Source: Kitasatospora sp. SUK 42
GTDB lineage: Bacteria; Actinomycetota; Actinomycetes; Streptomycetales; Streptomycetaceae
NCBI RefSeq assembly: GCF_015776785.2
Contig: NZ_LFMD02000007.1
Coordinates: forward strand, 545,127-609,126
DNA length: 64,000 nt
Direction: 5' to 3'
Shown: piece by piece, positions 1-8,033 of the stretch
Layout: each line of letters begins with the position of its first letter
Numbering within the stretch: the first letter of the stretch is position 1
Notes under the pieces: model-generated
Seen by the model: the letters and a program-made list of their open reading frames with translations, nothing else
Told to the model about the DNA's origin: nothing
Database searches by the model: none
Made by a program: the position numbers and the translations under genes

Positions 1-60
1 GGCCTGCGCGACCTCCTCGGAAACCCGGATGGCGGGGGTTGTGCTGGGCAGTCCGGTCAT
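1..60 (-). CDS. 5' end of a truncated gene, possibly pseudouridine-5'-phosphate glycosidase
   Basis: Only the first 20 codons lie in the window; the rest runs off the left edge. The ATG at 60 is preceded on the minus strand by AGGAAG about 8 bases upstream, so the start is well supported. The visible N terminus (MTGLPSTTPAIRVSEEVAQA) ends in a V-S-E-E-V-x-x-A pattern that resembles the beginning of PsuG-type pseudouridine-5'-phosphate glycosidases. That identification rests on a handful of residues and is a guess. It is divergent from the LysR gene at 229, so it is the most likely target of that regulator. Confidence 0.45.
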   Translation of the reverse strand, partial: MTGLPSTTPAIRVSEEVAQA

Positions 61-128
61 GGTGGGAGCTTCCTGTGAGATGCCACTGCGGTGGGGCAAC
101 GTGCTGGAAAGCGTATGAACGGCTCGCA

Positions 129-185
129 TCGGAATCCAGAATGAGTACTGGGATTTCCGATAGCCATACGACTATTAGTTCGTAT
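129..185. promoter_or_regulatory. Inverted repeats in the LysR divergent promoter
   Basis: ATACGA (166-171) and TCGTAT (180-185) form a 6-bp inverted repeat with an 8-base spacer, and a second imperfect pair TCGGAATCC (129-137) / GGATTTCCGA (151-160) lies next to it. Two dyads between a LysR gene and a divergent target are the usual layout of LysR recognition and activation sites. The role is inferred from position only. Confidence 0.4.
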
Positions 186-194
186 TGGCCCACC

Positions 195-221
195 TTGCTT
201 CGTCCCTGTACGCACTAGGCT
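195..221 (+). promoter_or_regulatory. Probable promoter of the LysR gene, leaderless transcript
   Basis: A TAGGCT -10 hexamer at 216-221 is followed by exactly seven bases and the ATG at 229, so transcription would start at or next to the initiation codon. The -35 is weak (TTGCTT at 195-200 with only a 15-base spacer). No good Shine-Dalgarno precedes the ATG, which fits leaderless translation. Confidence 0.35.
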
Positions 222-228
222 GACCGCC

Positions 229-1131
229 ATGGGTTTCACCTTGCGTCAGCTGGAGGTCTTCCTGACCGTCGCCGAGACGCTGCACTTCGGCCGGGCCGCC
301 GAGCGGCTGCACATCTCGCAGCCGACGGTCAGTCAGGAGGTCGCCCGGCTGGAGCGGACCGTCGGCGTCGAACTGTTCGACCGCAGCCGCCGCTCGGTGG
401 CCCTGACCGAGGCGGGCGAGGTGATGGCCGCCGAGAGCGCCCGGCTGCTCGGCCAGGCCGAGGAGCTGCTGGCCAGGGTCCGGCTGCACGAGGAGTCCCG
501 GCTGCGAACGGCTCGGATCGTCGCCTCGCCGAGCGTGGTGAACCGGCTGCTGCCGGCCGTGGTCAGCCGGGCCGAGCAGGAGCTGCCCGCGCTCAACACC
601 GCCGAACTCGCCGTGGACACCGGGCAGGTCTCCACCACCCTGGCCGCCGAGCTCGCCGACATCGGCCTCGGCCGCTTCCTGGAGGAGGTGCCCGGCTACC
701 GGCTGGAGCGCATCGCCGACGAGCCGGTGCGGGTGGCCCTCGGCCGGGACCACCCGCTGGCCGGACGGGCCGGCCTGGGCCTGGCCGAACTGCGCGACCT
801 GCCACTGCTGCTGTGGCCGCGCGAGCAGCACCCGCGCTACTACGACCACGTGCTCGGCCTGTGCGCGGAGCACGGCGTCGACCCGCCGGTGCTGGTCAGC
901 CCGCCGCGGATCGTCGGCTCCCGGCTCTACCTGCTCGCCCGCAACCGCGCCTTCTCCCTGGTGCCCGGCTCGATGACCGGTCACCTCACCGAGGACGTGG
1001 CCACCGTGCGACTGGACGGCCGGGCCACCCTGCCACTGGAGATGCAGTGGCGCACGGACGACCGGCGGCCCCCGCTGGCGACGCTGCGCGACCTGATCCG
1101 GCAGGAGGCGGCCGAGTTGGAGGAGGCCTGA
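229..1131 (+). CDS. LysR family transcriptional regulator
   Basis: A 300-residue LysR-type regulator of standard length. The N-terminal winged helix-turn-helix is clear: residues 3-65 contain LRQLEVF, the recognition segment H-I-S-Q-P-T-V-S-Q-E-V-A-R-L-E and the L-F-D-R-S-R-R wing. The remainder (about 90-295) is the LysR substrate-binding domain, which in this family senses a small-molecule effector. It is transcribed divergently from the truncated gene at 60, with dyads between them, so it probably regulates that gene and itself. The PNGase-like gene downstream starts 127 bases after its stop and may be independently transcribed. The effector cannot be deduced. Confidence 0.9.
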   Translation: MGFTLRQLEVFLTVAETLHFGRAAERLHISQPTVSQEVARLERTVGVELFDRSRRSVALTEAGEVMAAESARLLGQAEELLARVRLHEESRLRTARIVASPSVVNRLLPAVVSRAEQELPALNTAELAVDTGQVSTTLAAELADIGLGRFLEEVPGYRLERIADEPVRVALGRDHPLAGRAGLGLAELRDLPLLLWPREQHPRYYDHVLGLCAEHGVDPPVLVSPPRIVGSRLYLLARNRAFSLVPGSMTGHLTEDVATVRLDGRATLPLEMQWRTDDRRPPLATLRDLIRQEAAELEEA

Positions 1132-1258
1132 CGGGCGGCGGCAGCGGACTGGACCTCGACAACCCTTGACGCTGGCATGCCACCGCCGGAAGGATGCCCG
1201 GATCACCCACCCGGCCCGTCGCAGCGCCGACCGGCCGGCCGACCCCCGGGGATCCGCC

Positions 1259-2923
1259 TTGGCCCTGCGCCCGCTGCTCCGCCGCGCCGCCGGATTGATC
1301 GGCGCCGCCACCCTCGCCCTCGCCGGCACCCTCACCGCCGCCGGCCCCGCCCACGCCGACTTCGGCACCGGCTACCACGACCCGGTCACCGCCACCCGCC
1401 CGCTCACCCGCCCCGACACCCGCTCCTGCACCGTCGAGGTGATGCACGAGTGGGAGTTCCGCGACGGCTACGGCAACCCGCCGGACACCCCGTACACCGC
1501 CACCCTCACCCCGCCCGCCGACTGCGCCGGGCCCTGGTCGGCCGTGGTGCTGGACCTCCACGGGCAGGTCGCCGGGCGGCAGTTCGACCGGATCTTCAGT
1601 GTCCGCGTCGGCGGGGTCCAGGTGCTGCTCTCCTCCACCCCGGAGCCCTCCAAGGACGGCATCCGGTGGAACGTCGAGCACGACGTCACCCGTTACGCCC
1701 CGCTGTTCACGGCCGGTCCGCAGCCGTTCTCCTTCGACCTCGCCAACGTCACCGACGCCACCTACACCGGCGTCTACCGGATATCGGCGAGCCTGACCTT
1801 CTACACCGCGAACGACCGCTGGCCCGCCGCCCGCGCCGCCGACCGGCTGCTCACCACCGGCCCCTTCTCGCTCACCCAGGCCGCCCCGGCCGCCGGGCGC
1901 GAACTCACCTTCCCGCGGAACCTCGAACGCCTCACCGCCGAGGTGTACGCCCGGGGCGGCGGCGCCTGCGAGGAGTTCGCGTACGCCTCCGCGCCGGACG
2001 CCTTCGTCGCCGCCAACCCGTCCCTCGGCGTCTGCGGCAAGGGCCCGTTCCGCGAGCTGCGGCTCACCGTGGACGGCCGGGTGGCCGGAGCGGTCTGGCC
2101 GTACCCGGTGATCTACACCGGCGGCTGGGACCCGCTGCTGTGGCGGCCGGTCCCCGGCATCTTCGCCTTCGACCTGCCCGCCTACCGGCTCGACCTCACC
2201 CCGTACGCCGGCCTGCTGCTGGACGGCCGCCCGCACACCGTGGGGATCGCGGTCAACGCGAGCGAGGCGCAGAGCAACGACGTCTGGACCGGCCAGGTCA
2301 ACCTGTTCGCCGAGGTCGACCACGGCACCGACCGCACCTCCGGGCAGCTCACCGACTACCGGGTCGCCCCCGAGGCCGCCGTGGACACCCGGCTCACCGA
2401 CCACGGCGGCGGCAGCGGCGACTGGACCGTCACCGCCGCCCGGCACGACCTCGCCCGGGGCTGGGTGCAGACCTCGCACGGCCGGATCACCACCGAGGTC
2501 CGCGACGACCTGGCCTTCAGCTCCGCCCAGCAACTGCGCGACGGCGGCAACGACGTGACGCTGCACAACGGCACCGACCTCACCCGCACCACCTCCACCT
2601 GGGGCGGCGGGCCGCACCGCACCACCACCGTGCACGAGGGCGAGCCGCTGGACGTCGACTACGCCGTCACCCACGACGCCGCCGGGAACACCGACCAGCG
2701 CACCGCGATGACCCTCGGCTACCACCGCGAGGCCACCACGGCCACCGGAGGCCACGTCACCGAGCGCGCGACCGTCGACCACACCCTGCGGCCCACCGCC
2801 CAGCGCCACGACGGGGACCGCACGGTACGGACCGGCAGCAGCACCGAGGACTACCGCAGCACCGGACCGGAGGGGCCGTACCACCGGACACTCGACTTCG
2901 TGGACGGGTGGCCCCGACCGTGA
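1259..2923 (+). CDS. Secreted peptide-N4-asparagine amidase A-like protein
   Basis: Resembles the PNGase A (peptide N-acetyl-beta-D-glucosaminyl asparaginase amidase A) family, which removes N-linked glycans from glycopeptides. The frame is open from 1166, but the TTG at 1259 with GGGGAT upstream gives a proper signal peptide: R-P-L-L-R-R, a hydrophobic stretch and A-H-A at about residue 32, so export is expected. The mature part has the repeated beta-sandwich character of the family, with C-x-V-E near its start and W-x-x-P-V-x-G-x-F-A-F near the middle. I cannot verify catalytic residues by eye. About 555 residues; start codon uncertain. Function in a soil bacterium would be glycoprotein scavenging (inference). 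Confidence 0.7.
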   Translation: MALRPLLRRAAGLIGAATLALAGTLTAAGPAHADFGTGYHDPVTATRPLTRPDTRSCTVEVMHEWEFRDGYGNPPDTPYTATLTPPADCAGPWSAVVLDLHGQVAGRQFDRIFSVRVGGVQVLLSSTPEPSKDGIRWNVEHDVTRYAPLFTAGPQPFSFDLANVTDATYTGVYRISASLTFYTANDRWPAARAADRLLTTGPFSLTQAAPAAGRELTFPRNLERLTAEVYARGGGACEEFAYASAPDAFVAANPSLGVCGKGPFRELRLTVDGRVAGAVWPYPVIYTGGWDPLLWRPVPGIFAFDLPAYRLDLTPYAGLLLDGRPHTVGIAVNASEAQSNDVWTGQVNLFAEVDHGTDRTSGQLTDYRVAPEAAVDTRLTDHGGGSGDWTVTAARHDLARGWVQTSHGRITTEVRDDLAFSSAQQLRDGGNDVTLHNGTDLTRTTSTWGGGPHRTTTVHEGEPLDVDYAVTHDAAGNTDQRTAMTLGYHREATTATGGHVTERATVDHTLRPTAQRHDGDRTVRTGSSTEDYRSTGPEGPYHRTLDFVDGWPRP

Positions 2924-3133
2924 GCACCGTCAGGGCCGTAGGCACCACAAGGGCCGCGAGCCCTGCGCCCCGCACGCCCTGCCGCGCCCTGAGCGATTTG
3001 CCGGAATTGGGAGCACTTTCCTCTGGTGCACGCCGCCCAGGAGGCGCATGATGAGAGGTGGACCTGCGAGGTAGCTGAAGGAGTTCGACCGCAGGAGGCG
3101 GTGGCGACAGATCGAGACGGATCAGGGTCTGCC

Positions 3134-3169
3134 GCCGGTACTACCTCGGTCGACGATCGAACTACCGGC
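3134..3169 (+). promoter_or_regulatory. Hairpin directly upstream of a small ORF ribosome site
   Basis: GCCGGTA (3134-3140) pairs with TACCGGC (3163-3169), and the ribosome site GGAGG begins at 3171. The stretch 2924-3180 between the amidase gene and this point holds no other gene I can support; it is noticeably less GC-rich than its neighbours and could be a 5' leader. Confidence 0.35.
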
Positions 3170-3180
3170 CGGAGGACACC

Positions 3181-3321
3181 ATGTCCGGAGGCCACCCCCA
3201 CCTCGCAGGTTCCGCGCGTCCACGGAACATCCCCTCGGTTCCGTGGACGCGCTGCTGCGTGGACGCACTGCTCCGCGGGCGCCGCGCCGCGGTCCGGCGT
3301 GACTACTGCGGTATCGCGTAG
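3181..3321 (+). CDS. Possible small ORF, 46 residues, unknown
   Basis: An ATG preceded by GGAGGACACC (five-base spacing, among the best ribosome sites in the window) opens a 46-codon frame ending at a TAG inside the last codons of the convergent response regulator gene (19-base overlap). The product is basic and contains three cysteines (C-C near residue 26 and C near 43). I recognise no family. It may be a small protein, a leader peptide without a downstream gene, or chance. Confidence 0.25.
   Translation: MSGGHPHLAGSARPRNIPSVPWTRCCVDALLRGRRAAVRRDYCGIA
3216..3250. terminator. Perfect 13-bp hairpin between convergent genes
   Basis: GCGTCCACGGAAC (3216-3228) and GTTCCGTGGACGC (3238-3250) are exact complements around a 9-base loop. 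It lies in the intergenic space before the end of the minus-strand response regulator. There is no T tract, which is usual for streptomycete terminators. It falls inside the possible small ORF at 3181, which weakens one of the two calls. Confidence 0.5.
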
Positions 3322-3971
3322 CCCATCTCCCAGGCGTGCACGGCGATCCCGACCCGGTTCGCCACCCCGAGCTTGCGCTGGATGCTGGCCACGTGCGTCT
3401 TCACCGTGCCCGGGGAGATGAACAGTTCGGCCGCGATGTCGGCGTTGGTCCGGCCCGCCGCGACCTGCCCGGCGATCTCCGTCTCCCGCTCGGTCAGCGG
3501 CACCGCCGGCGCGGGCTGGGCGGGCCGGCGCGGCGCCGTCACGTGCCGCAGCAGCCGCACCGTGACCGAGGGGCTGATCAGGCTCTCCCCGTCCGCCGCC
3601 GCCCGGACCGCCTCGGCCAGCAGGGACGGGCCGGACCGCTTCAGCAGGAAGCCGGACGCGCCGTACCGCAGCGCCGGGTACACGTACTCGTCCAGGTCGA
3701 AGGTGGTCAGCACCACCACCCGCACCGAGCCGGACAGCCGCCTGGTCACCTCCAGCCCGTCCAACCGGGGCATCCGGATGTCCACCAGGGCCACGTCCGG
3801 CCGCAGTTCGGCCGCCAGCTCCAGCGCCTCCTGCCCGTCGGCGGCCTCACCCACCACCTCGATGTCCGGCTGCGCGTCCAGGAACCGTCGCACGCTCCGC
3901 CGCACGGCCTCCTGGTCGTCCGCGATCAGCGTCCGGATGACCCGCGGACACACACCGTTCGCACTCGTCAC
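3303..3971 (-). CDS. NarL/FixJ family response regulator
   Basis: A 222-residue two-component response regulator. The receiver domain (about 13-125) shows the acidic pair in L-I-A-D-D-Q, the phosphoacceptor Asp in L-V-D-I-R-M-P, the switch Thr in V-V-L-T-T-F and the Lys in F-L-L-K-R. The C-terminal LuxR-type helix-turn-helix (about 155-215) carries L-T-E-R-E-T-E-I and F-I-S-P-G-T-V-K-T-H-V. The GTG at 3971 is the annotated start; a GTG seven codons in is an alternative. The likely partner is the histidine kinase at 5698-6939 on the same strand, separated from it by a phosphatase gene on the opposite strand. Confidence 0.93.
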   Translation of the reverse strand: MTSANGVCPRVIRTLIADDQEAVRRSVRRFLDAQPDIEVVGEAADGQEALELAAELRPDVALVDIRMPRLDGLEVTRRLSGSVRVVVLTTFDLDEYVYPALRYGASGFLLKRSGPSLLAEAVRAAADGESLISPSVTVRLLRHVTAPRRPAQPAPAVPLTERETEIAGQVAAGRTNADIAAELFISPGTVKTHVASIQRKLGVANRVGIAVHAWEMGYAIPQ

Positions 3972-4060
3972 ACCCGGCAGTCTCCCCCACGACCCGCCGA
4001 ACGGGAAAGTTCACGCCCCAGGCCCGGCGCGGTTCACCTCGGGCCGTGAGGCTGACCGCC

Positions 4061-5662
4061 ATGAACGATTCCACTGGACGTCCCCCCGTCAGCAGGCGCG
4101 GGCTCCTGGCCGGGGCGACCGGCCTGAGCCTCGGCGGCGCCGTGTCGCTCTCCGGCGCCGCCGCCGTCACCGGCGTCGGGGCCACCCCGGCCGCCGCCTC
4201 CCCGGTGCTGTGGGAGCGGCCGGGCCGCTCCGGCGCCCCGCGGGTGGCCGGGCTGCACCTGCAGTTCGGCTCGGACGCCTCGCGCGAGGTCGTGGTCTCC
4301 TGGCACACCACCAGGTCCGTGTCCAACCCCCGCGTGATGTACGGGACTTCCCACGGGGGCTTCGGCCGCTCCGAGCAGGCCGCGACCCGCACCTACCGGG
4401 ACGCCGCCTCCGGCACCGAGGTCCAGGTGCACCACGCGCGGATCACCAACCTGCGCCCCGACACGGACTACGTCTACGCCGCCGTCCACGACGGCGCCAC
4501 CCCCGAACTGGGCACCGTGCGCACCGCCCCGCGCGGCCGGGCCGCCTTCACCTTCACCAGCTTCGGCGACCAGGGCACCCCCACCCTCGGCAAGAAGACG
4601 GCCAACGGCTACGTCAACGACAACCTCGGCAGCTTCGCCGCCGGCGACACCACCGCCGGGGTCGAACGGATCGCCCCGCTGTTCCACCTGCTCAACGGCG
4701 ACCTCTGCTACGCGAACATCGCCACCGACCGGGTCCGCACCTGGTCCGACTGGTTCGAGAACAACACCCGCTCCGCCCGCCACCGCCCCTGGATGCCCGC
4801 GGCCGGCAACCACGAGAACGAGAAGGGCAACGGCCCGATCGGCTACGGCGCCTACCAGGCCTACTTCGAGCTGCCGGAGTCCCGCTCGGACGAGGAGCTG
4901 CGCGGCCTCTGGTACTCGTTCACCGCCGGCGCGGTGCGCGTGATCAGCCTCAACAACGACGACGTCGCCCTCCAGGACGGCGGCAACTCCTACGTCCACG
5001 GCTACTCGGGCGGTGCCCAGCAGCGCTGGCTGGAGCGGGAGTTGATCGCCGCCAACGCGGACCCGGACATCGACTGGATCGTGGTCTGCATGCACCAGGT
5101 GGTGATCTCCACCGCCGACAAGTTCAACGGCGCCGACCTCGGCGTCCGCGAGGCCTGGGTGCCGCTGTTCGACAAGTACGGCGTCGACCTGGTGGTCTGC
5201 GGCCACGAGCACCACTACGAGCGCTCGCACCCGATCCGCGGCCAGCAGCCGACCGACACCCGCACGCCGATCCCGGTCGCCACCGGCACCCAGACCATCG
5301 ACACCACCAAGGGCACCGTCCACATGGTCATCGGCGGTGGCGGCACCTCGGCCCCGTCCAACCAGCTGTTCTTCAACCCCGCCAAGGCCCGGGTGATCAC
5401 CGGCGTCGGGCCCGTCGACCCGGCCACCGGCAAGCGTCCGCCGGTCTACGTGATCGAGGACGCCCCCTGGTCCGCCTTCCGCGACGCGGACAACCCGTAC
5501 GGCTTCGCGTCCTTCGACGTCAAGCCGGGCGAGCGCGGCGGCAACACGACCATCGACGTGACGTACTACTCGGTGAGCGGCCCGTACGGCGACCTCGTCC
5601 CGGTCGACCGCTTCACCCTCACCCGCCCGCGCGGCGCCCGCGGCGGCGGCCGGGGACGCTGA
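4061..5662 (+). CDS. Tat-exported purple acid phosphatase-like metallophosphoesterase
   Basis: A calcineurin-like phosphoesterase of the purple acid phosphatase type, 533 residues. The N terminus carries a twin-arginine signal (S-R-R-G-L-L near residue 15) and an A-rich hydrophobic segment. A fibronectin-like PAP N-terminal domain (about 55-150) precedes the metal site: F-G-D-Q-G, L-N-G-D-L-C-Y, A-G-N-H-E, V-V-C-M-H-Q and C-G-H-E-H-H-Y-E-R, which supply the Asp, Tyr, Asn and His ligands. ATG 4061 with GAGG nine bases upstream is preferred to the in-frame GTG at 4046. It is expected to release phosphate from organic esters outside the cell. It sits between, and opposite to, the two genes of a two-component pair. 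Confidence 0.88.
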   Translation: MNDSTGRPPVSRRGLLAGATGLSLGGAVSLSGAAAVTGVGATPAAASPVLWERPGRSGAPRVAGLHLQFGSDASREVVVSWHTTRSVSNPRVMYGTSHGGFGRSEQAATRTYRDAASGTEVQVHHARITNLRPDTDYVYAAVHDGATPELGTVRTAPRGRAAFTFTSFGDQGTPTLGKKTANGYVNDNLGSFAAGDTTAGVERIAPLFHLLNGDLCYANIATDRVRTWSDWFENNTRSARHRPWMPAAGNHENEKGNGPIGYGAYQAYFELPESRSDEELRGLWYSFTAGAVRVISLNNDDVALQDGGNSYVHGYSGGAQQRWLERELIAANADPDIDWIVVCMHQVVISTADKFNGADLGVREAWVPLFDKYGVDLVVCGHEHHYERSHPIRGQQPTDTRTPIPVATGTQTIDTTKGTVHMVIGGGGTSAPSNQLFFNPAKARVITGVGPVDPATGKRPPVYVIEDAPWSAFRDADNPYGFASFDVKPGERGGNTTIDVTYYSVSGPYGDLVPVDRFTLTRPRGARGGGRGR

Positions 5663-5697
5663 CCCGGTGCGGTGGCGGCGTCCTGACGCGGGCGCCG

Positions 5698-6939
5698 CTA
5701 CCGCCCCGGCAGTTCGCAGGTGACCCGCCAGCCCACCGGGGTGCGCGGGCCCGCGCTGAGGGTGCCGCCGTGGGCGGTGGCGCGGGCGGCGAGACCGGCC
5801 AGGCCGGTGCCGCCGGAGCCGGGGCGGCGGCGCAGCCGGGGCCGGCGGGTGGCGGGGCCGCCGTCGTCGGCGACGGTCACCCGAACGGCCCGCCCGCCCG
5901 GGCCGGGGGCCACCTCGACGGTGACCTCGGTGGCCTGCGGGGCGTGCCGGCGAATGTTGGTGAGGGCCTCCAGGACGACGGCGTAGGCGGTGGCCTGCGC
6001 CTCGGCGGCGAGCAGTCCGGCGGCCTCCGGGGCCAGGTCGACGGTGGCGCGCGGGCCGCCGGTGGTGCCGAAGCGGGCGACCAGCTCCGGCAGGTCGGCC
6101 AGTCCGAGTCGCCGGGTGGTCGCCCCGGTGCCCTGGTCGCCCTGCGCGGCGCCCTGATCACCCTGATCGCCCTGATCACCCTGATCACTCTGCGGGTCAC
6201 GGAGGGCTCCGACCATCTCGTCCATCGAGTCGAGCGCCCGCAGCCCGGCCTCCTCCAGGCGTCGCAGCAGGGCGGTGGTCTCCTCCGGCTCCTGGCCCGG
6301 GAGTTGGCCGGCCTGGGCCTCCAGCACGATGCCGGTGATCTCGTGGGCGACGAAGTCGTGCAGACCACGGGCCACTTCGAGCCGCTGCTCGCGCCGCGCC
6401 CGGGCGACCGCGCGTTCCCGGCGGGAGTCCAGGACCCTCAGGTAGAGGCCCACCCCGGCGACCCCGAGCGCCGGCAGCAGGGAGCACAGCACGCCGAACA
6501 CCGGTCCGGCCGGGCCGCCCTGGGGCGTCCGCAGGGCGAACCGCAGCGGCAGCACGACGGTGGCCAGCCCGACCAGCGCGCTGATCGGCCCGGCCCAGCG
6601 GTCGGGCAGCCGGCGGATGGCGCGGAAGAGCACCCCGAGCAGGGCGAGCCACTCGAAGGGCAACCAGAAGGCGGGCAACCGGTACGGCCCGGGGTAGAGC
6701 AGGTCGACCAGCAGCGAGACGCCGGCCGCCGCCGCGGCCGCCCTGCCGAGGGTGATCCGTTGGGTGGGCCAGGGCAGCAGCGCCACCACCGCCGTGAGCG
6801 TGGCGGTGGCGGCGAGCAGCGCGGCGGCGCCGAGCGTGCCCGGTCGCGCGAGCGCGACGGGCCCCAGCAGGGCGAGCGCGGCGGTGGCGGCGAGCGGCCG
6901 CCGGAACCGGGCGGGGCGGGACGGAGGATCGGTGCGCAC
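5698..6939 (-). CDS. NarL-type sensor histidine kinase
   Basis: A 413-residue histidine kinase of the HisKA_3 class. About five hydrophobic segments (residues 15-160) form a membrane sensor with no large external loop. The dimerisation/phosphoacceptor helix follows with the H-box G-L-H-D-F-V-A-H-E-I-T (first His phosphorylated). The ATPase domain has N-box E-A-L-T-N-I-R-R-H-A, V-A-D-D-G-G-P and G-T-G-L-A-G-L. Between them is a linker with four DQG-type repeats. The open frame extends far upstream, but GTG 6939 is the first start that leads directly into the membrane part. Partner is probably the regulator at 3303-3971. Confidence 0.88.
   Translation of the reverse strand: MRTDPPSRPARFRRPLAATAALALLGPVALARPGTLGAAALLAATATLTAVVALLPWPTQRITLGRAAAAAAGVSLLVDLLYPGPYRLPAFWLPFEWLALLGVLFRAIRRLPDRWAGPISALVGLATVVLPLRFALRTPQGGPAGPVFGVLCSLLPALGVAGVGLYLRVLDSRRERAVARARREQRLEVARGLHDFVAHEITGIVLEAQAGQLPGQEPEETTALLRRLEEAGLRALDSMDEMVGALRDPQSDQGDQGDQGDQGAAQGDQGTGATTRRLGLADLPELVARFGTTGGPRATVDLAPEAAGLLAAEAQATAYAVVLEALTNIRRHAPQATEVTVEVAPGPGGRAVRVTVADDGGPATRRPRLRRRPGSGGTGLAGLAARATAHGGTLSAGPRTPVGWRVTCELPGR
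6153..6188 (-). repeat. Four 9-bp tandem repeats in the histidine kinase linker
   Basis: Four consecutive units of CCTGATCRC on the plus strand encode an in-frame (D-Q-G)n run between the phosphoacceptor helix and the ATPase domain of the kinase, with a degenerate fifth copy nearby. Length changes would stay in frame. Confidence 0.8.
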
Positions 6940-7110
6940 GCCGCCGAGCCTACGGGCCACTCGCCGAGCCCCCGGGCCACCCGCCCGGGGGAGGCGGCCT
7001 CCTCCCGGCGGCGGAGGCAACTCCCCTCTCCGGGGGGATGATTGCCCGGGAGCGTGGGAGCAGACTCTTGGGCGGGGCGGGTGCGCCGGTACCGGCGCCG
7101 GGGGGCGGTA

Positions 7111-7157
7111 CCGTTCAGGTGCGTGATCGGCATACGGCCGTTCACGCACCCGAACGG
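7111..7157. promoter_or_regulatory. Large inverted repeat upstream of the FhuF-like gene
   Basis: CCGTTCAGGTGCGTGA (7111-7126) and TCACGCACCCGAACGG (7142-7157) pair over 16 positions with one mismatch around a 15-base loop. It lies in the 330-base gap between the divergent kinase and FhuF-like genes. It could be an operator or a transcribed hairpin. Nothing else coding is seen in 6940-7268. Confidence 0.6.
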
Positions 7158-7268
7158 TGCCCGACCCCGACTCCGGAGGCCCGCCTTGCCGCCCCAGCAC
7201 CACCGCCCGTCCGCCGCCGGGCCGACCGAACGTGGCGCGGGGTCCAACGGCCGCACCGGGGAGGGCCG

Positions 7269-8015
7269 TTGAACCCCGTGCCCGAACAGCTCCCGGTGGA
7301 CTACGGCCGACTCGCCGCCGTCGGACCGTACTTCGCGCTGGACAGCTCCGCGGACGGCACCCCGCCGCCGGGCTTCCGGCCGCTGCCGGAGCTGTACGGC
7401 ACCGGGCCGGACGCGCCGCTCGCCGGGCGGATCCGGGTGGTGGCGCAGCGGCTGGGCACCGCCGAACCCCGGGTCGCGGCCTCGATCCTGCACCTCGGAC
7501 TGGCCGCCCGCTTCTGGTCGGTGGGCCTCGGCTCCGCCGTCCTGCTGGGGGCGGTCCCGACGCTGGAGCGCGCCTGGGTGCGGATCCCCGACCAGGGCCC
7601 GATCGATCTGTGGACGCCGCCGGAGCCGGTGGCGGCGCGGCCCGCCGGGCTGGCCGACCAGCTCCAGGAGACCGTCCTGATGGGCCAGTTGGAGCCACTG
7701 GCGGCGGCGGTCCGGGCCGCCGTCCCGCTCTCGGCGCGCCTGCTGCTCGGCAACGCCGCCTCCGCGCTGGCCGGGACGCTGCGGGTGCTGGAAGCGCATG
7801 CACCGGGCCCGGCCCGGGAGTTGGTCGCCGAGCTGCTGGACCGGCCACCACTCGCGGGCTCCGGCACGCTGCGCACCGGGCCGCACGGCACGGCCTTCCG
7901 GCGGACGAGCTGCTGCCTCTACTACCGGATCGGTCCGGGTGCGGGGCTGTGCGGGGACTGCTGCTTCAGCCGGCCGCCGAGGCCCGGGAAGGCCACCGGC
8001 AGGCGGGAGAACTAA
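7269..8015 (+). CDS. FhuF-like (2Fe-2S) ferric-siderophore reductase family protein
   Basis: About 248 residues. The C terminus carries the hallmark FhuF-type cysteine pattern: C-C, ten residues, C-x-x-C (C-C-L-Y-Y-R ... L-C-G-D-C), which binds a 2Fe-2S cluster in ferric-iron reductases that release iron from siderophores. The upstream 200 residues are the variable family body with a conserved A-x-S-I-L-H-L-G-L-A-A-R segment. Start choice is uncertain: TTG 7269 sits five bases after GGGGAG; GTG 7278 is the alternative. No iron box is visible upstream, so iron control is not shown; instead a long inverted repeat precedes the gene. Confidence 0.72.
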   Translation: MNPVPEQLPVDYGRLAAVGPYFALDSSADGTPPPGFRPLPELYGTGPDAPLAGRIRVVAQRLGTAEPRVAASILHLGLAARFWSVGLGSAVLLGAVPTLERAWVRIPDQGPIDLWTPPEPVAARPAGLADQLQETVLMGQLEPLAAAVRAAVPLSARLLLGNAASALAGTLRVLEAHAPGPARELVAELLDRPPLAGSGTLRTGPHGTAFRRTSCCLYYRIGPGAGLCGDCCFSRPPRPGKATGRREN

Positions 8016-8033
8016 TACCTTCACTGATGAAGG

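Noticed and set aside
986-2884. 632-codon open frame on the minus strand opposite the PNGase-like gene
   Set aside because: Composition (V/G/A/R-rich, no domain) and position are those of an antisense shadow of a high-GC gene; the plus strand has a signal peptide and family similarity.
3373-7041. 1222-codon plus-strand frame
   Set aside because: Runs opposite the response regulator and kinase and across the phosphatase in another frame; Arg/Pro/Gly-rich nonsense typical of GC shadows.
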